From positions 1 through 6,389 of the forward strand of contig CAJUHN010000234.1 in NCBI GenBank assembly GCA_910585935.1: 6,389 nt of DNA, in the 5' to 3' direction. This document shows, piece after piece, positions 5,602 through 6,389 of the stretch. A program made the position numbers and the translations under genes. Every line of letters starts with the position of its first letter. The stretch's first letter is position 1. The stretch comes from an uncultured Lachnospiraceae bacterium (GTDB taxonomy: Bacteria; Bacillota; Clostridia; Lachnospirales; Lachnospiraceae). The notes under the pieces were generated by a model. That model was not told where the DNA came from. It worked only from the letters and a program-made list of their open reading frames with translations, and ran no database searches.

Positions 5602-6273
5602 ATGGGAGAAATTACAAATGATTGGGCAGAACCGCTAAGTGAGGAGTATAAAAAACCTTATTATAAAGAACTGTATGATAAGGTAAAAGAGGAATATAGC
5701 AATTATCAAGTATTTCCAGATTCAGAGGATATTTTTAATGCATTTCATTATACACCCCTTCATAATGTAAAGGTTGTGATATTGGGGCAAGATCCTTATC
5801 ATGATGTAGGACAGGCGCATGGATTATGTTTTTCTGTGAAGCAGGGAGTGACAGTGCCGCCATCTTTATGCAATATTTACAAGGAATTAAAGAGCGATTT
5901 AGGATGTTATATTCCAAATAATGGGTATTTAAAGAAATGGGCGGATCAAGGTGTGATGTTGTTAAATACAGCTTTGACTGTGAGGGCGCATGAAGCAAAT
6001 TCTCATAAAGATATTGGATGGGAGAAATTTACAGATGCGGCGATTCGGATTTTAAATGAACAGGATAGACCTATTGTATATTTATTATGGGGACGTTTTG
6101 CGCAGATGAAAAAGAAGATGTTAAATAATCCGAAACATTTGATATTAGAAGCAGCACATCCGAGTCCATTATCTGTAAAGAAATTTTATGGATGTAAACA
6201 TTTTAGTAAAGCAAATGAATTTCTGAAAGAACATGGTTTAGAGCCTATTGATTGGCAGATAGAGAATATTTAG
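5602..6273 (+). CDS. ung: uracil-DNA glycosylase, family 1 (Ung)
   Basis: The 223-residue product has all the family 1 hallmarks. GQDPYH at 62-67 contains the catalytic D64. F77 lies in the uracil-stacking segment GLCFSV. LLNTALTVR (120-128) carries the uracil-reading N122. HPSPLS (186-191) contains the catalytic H186 and the DNA-intercalation loop. Ung excises uracil from DNA after cytosine deamination or dUTP misincorporation and starts base excision repair. It starts 3 nt after the hisF stop, with AAGGA at 5591-5595 as its binding site, so it is the last gene of the block. No intrinsic terminator follows in the remaining sequence; a copy of the structured repeat begins about 50 nt after the stop. 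Confidence 0.98.
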   Translation: MGEITNDWAEPLSEEYKKPYYKELYDKVKEEYSNYQVFPDSEDIFNAFHYTPLHNVKVVILGQDPYHDVGQAHGLCFSVKQGVTVPPSLCNIYKELKSDLGCYIPNNGYLKKWADQGVMLLNTALTVRAHEANSHKDIGWEKFTDAAIRILNEQDRPIVYLLWGRFAQMKKKMLNNPKHLILEAAHPSPLSVKKFYGCKHFSKANEFLKEHGLEPIDWQIENI

Positions 6274-6324
6274 AATTAAGGGAAATAAGTTGTTTAGGGG
6301 AGAGGAGTGGCGAAGGATCGCGCC

Positions 6325-6389
6325 GACAAGGATACCTATTCCAACGAAGCCGCGCTCTCGCTCCGTTCCAGACGTAGTGGTACTAAATT
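6325..6389 (-). repeat. structured palindromic repeat, copy 3 (cut by window end)
   Basis: CCAACGAAGCCGCGCT at 6341-6356 and the following bases to 6389 match the copy 1 core, with few changes: one in the small loop (CTCT for CTTT), one GTAGTGG for GTAATGG, and loss of the bulged A so that GGTACT (6379-6384) would pair perfectly with AGTACC. The preceding arm (GACAAGGATACCTATT, 6325-6340) differs from the arms of copies 1 and 2. The second half, including the matching arm, lies beyond the window. The left boundary is uncertain. Confidence 0.8.

Noticed and set aside
5735..5998. Antisense open frame under ung
   Set aside because: It overlaps the core of a well-supported Ung gene and has no independent support.
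6274..6324. Terminator directly after ung
   Set aside because: No stem followed by a T tract is visible. The repeat copy that follows is not succeeded by T's in its complete relatives.

Overview
The window looks like a low-GC Firmicute chromosome, most likely Lachnospiraceae (Clostridia). The reasons are the form of the 23S rRNA 3' end, strongly AT-rich DNA, purine-rich Shine-Dalgarno sites, A/T-ending codons, a CheV chemotaxis protein and a hisH-hisF-ung gene order. The genus cannot be fixed from the sequence.

Layout. Bases 1-24 are the last bases of a 23S rRNA gene. A purine-rich trailer (25-93) and a very long AT-rich hairpin ending in T6 (94-209) follow; no 5S rRNA gene lies between 23S and this terminator. 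Bases 210-1060 contain no credible gene. They hold two copies, in opposite orientation, of a highly structured ~140-nt repeat (265-411 and 823-961) flanking about 410 bp of AT-rich DNA with at most a gene scrap. A third copy of the repeat (6325-6389) is cut by the window end.

Genes. cheV (1112-2011) is a single-gene unit with an extended -10 promoter and an intrinsic terminator. After it comes a tight five-gene block: a divergent Sir2-like protein (2085-2831), a charged single-pass membrane protein with a TPR-like outer domain (2832-4205), hisH (4202-4822), hisF (4822-5598) and ung (5602-6273). Their junctions are abutting (stop then TTG), ATGA overlap, TAATG overlap and a 3-nt gap, so co-transcription and translational coupling are likely. 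HisH and HisF form the glutaminase/cyclase pair of histidine biosynthesis that makes IGP and AICAR. Ung removes uracil from DNA. The first two genes have no demonstrated link to either pathway.

The most notable signal is the repeat. Its ~115-nt core is nearly identical between copies, while its outer arms differ from copy to copy yet are perfectly self-complementary within each complete copy. That is the covariation expected if a fold, rather than a sequence, is being maintained. I cannot name this family; it may be a structured RNA, a palindromic mobile unit, or both.
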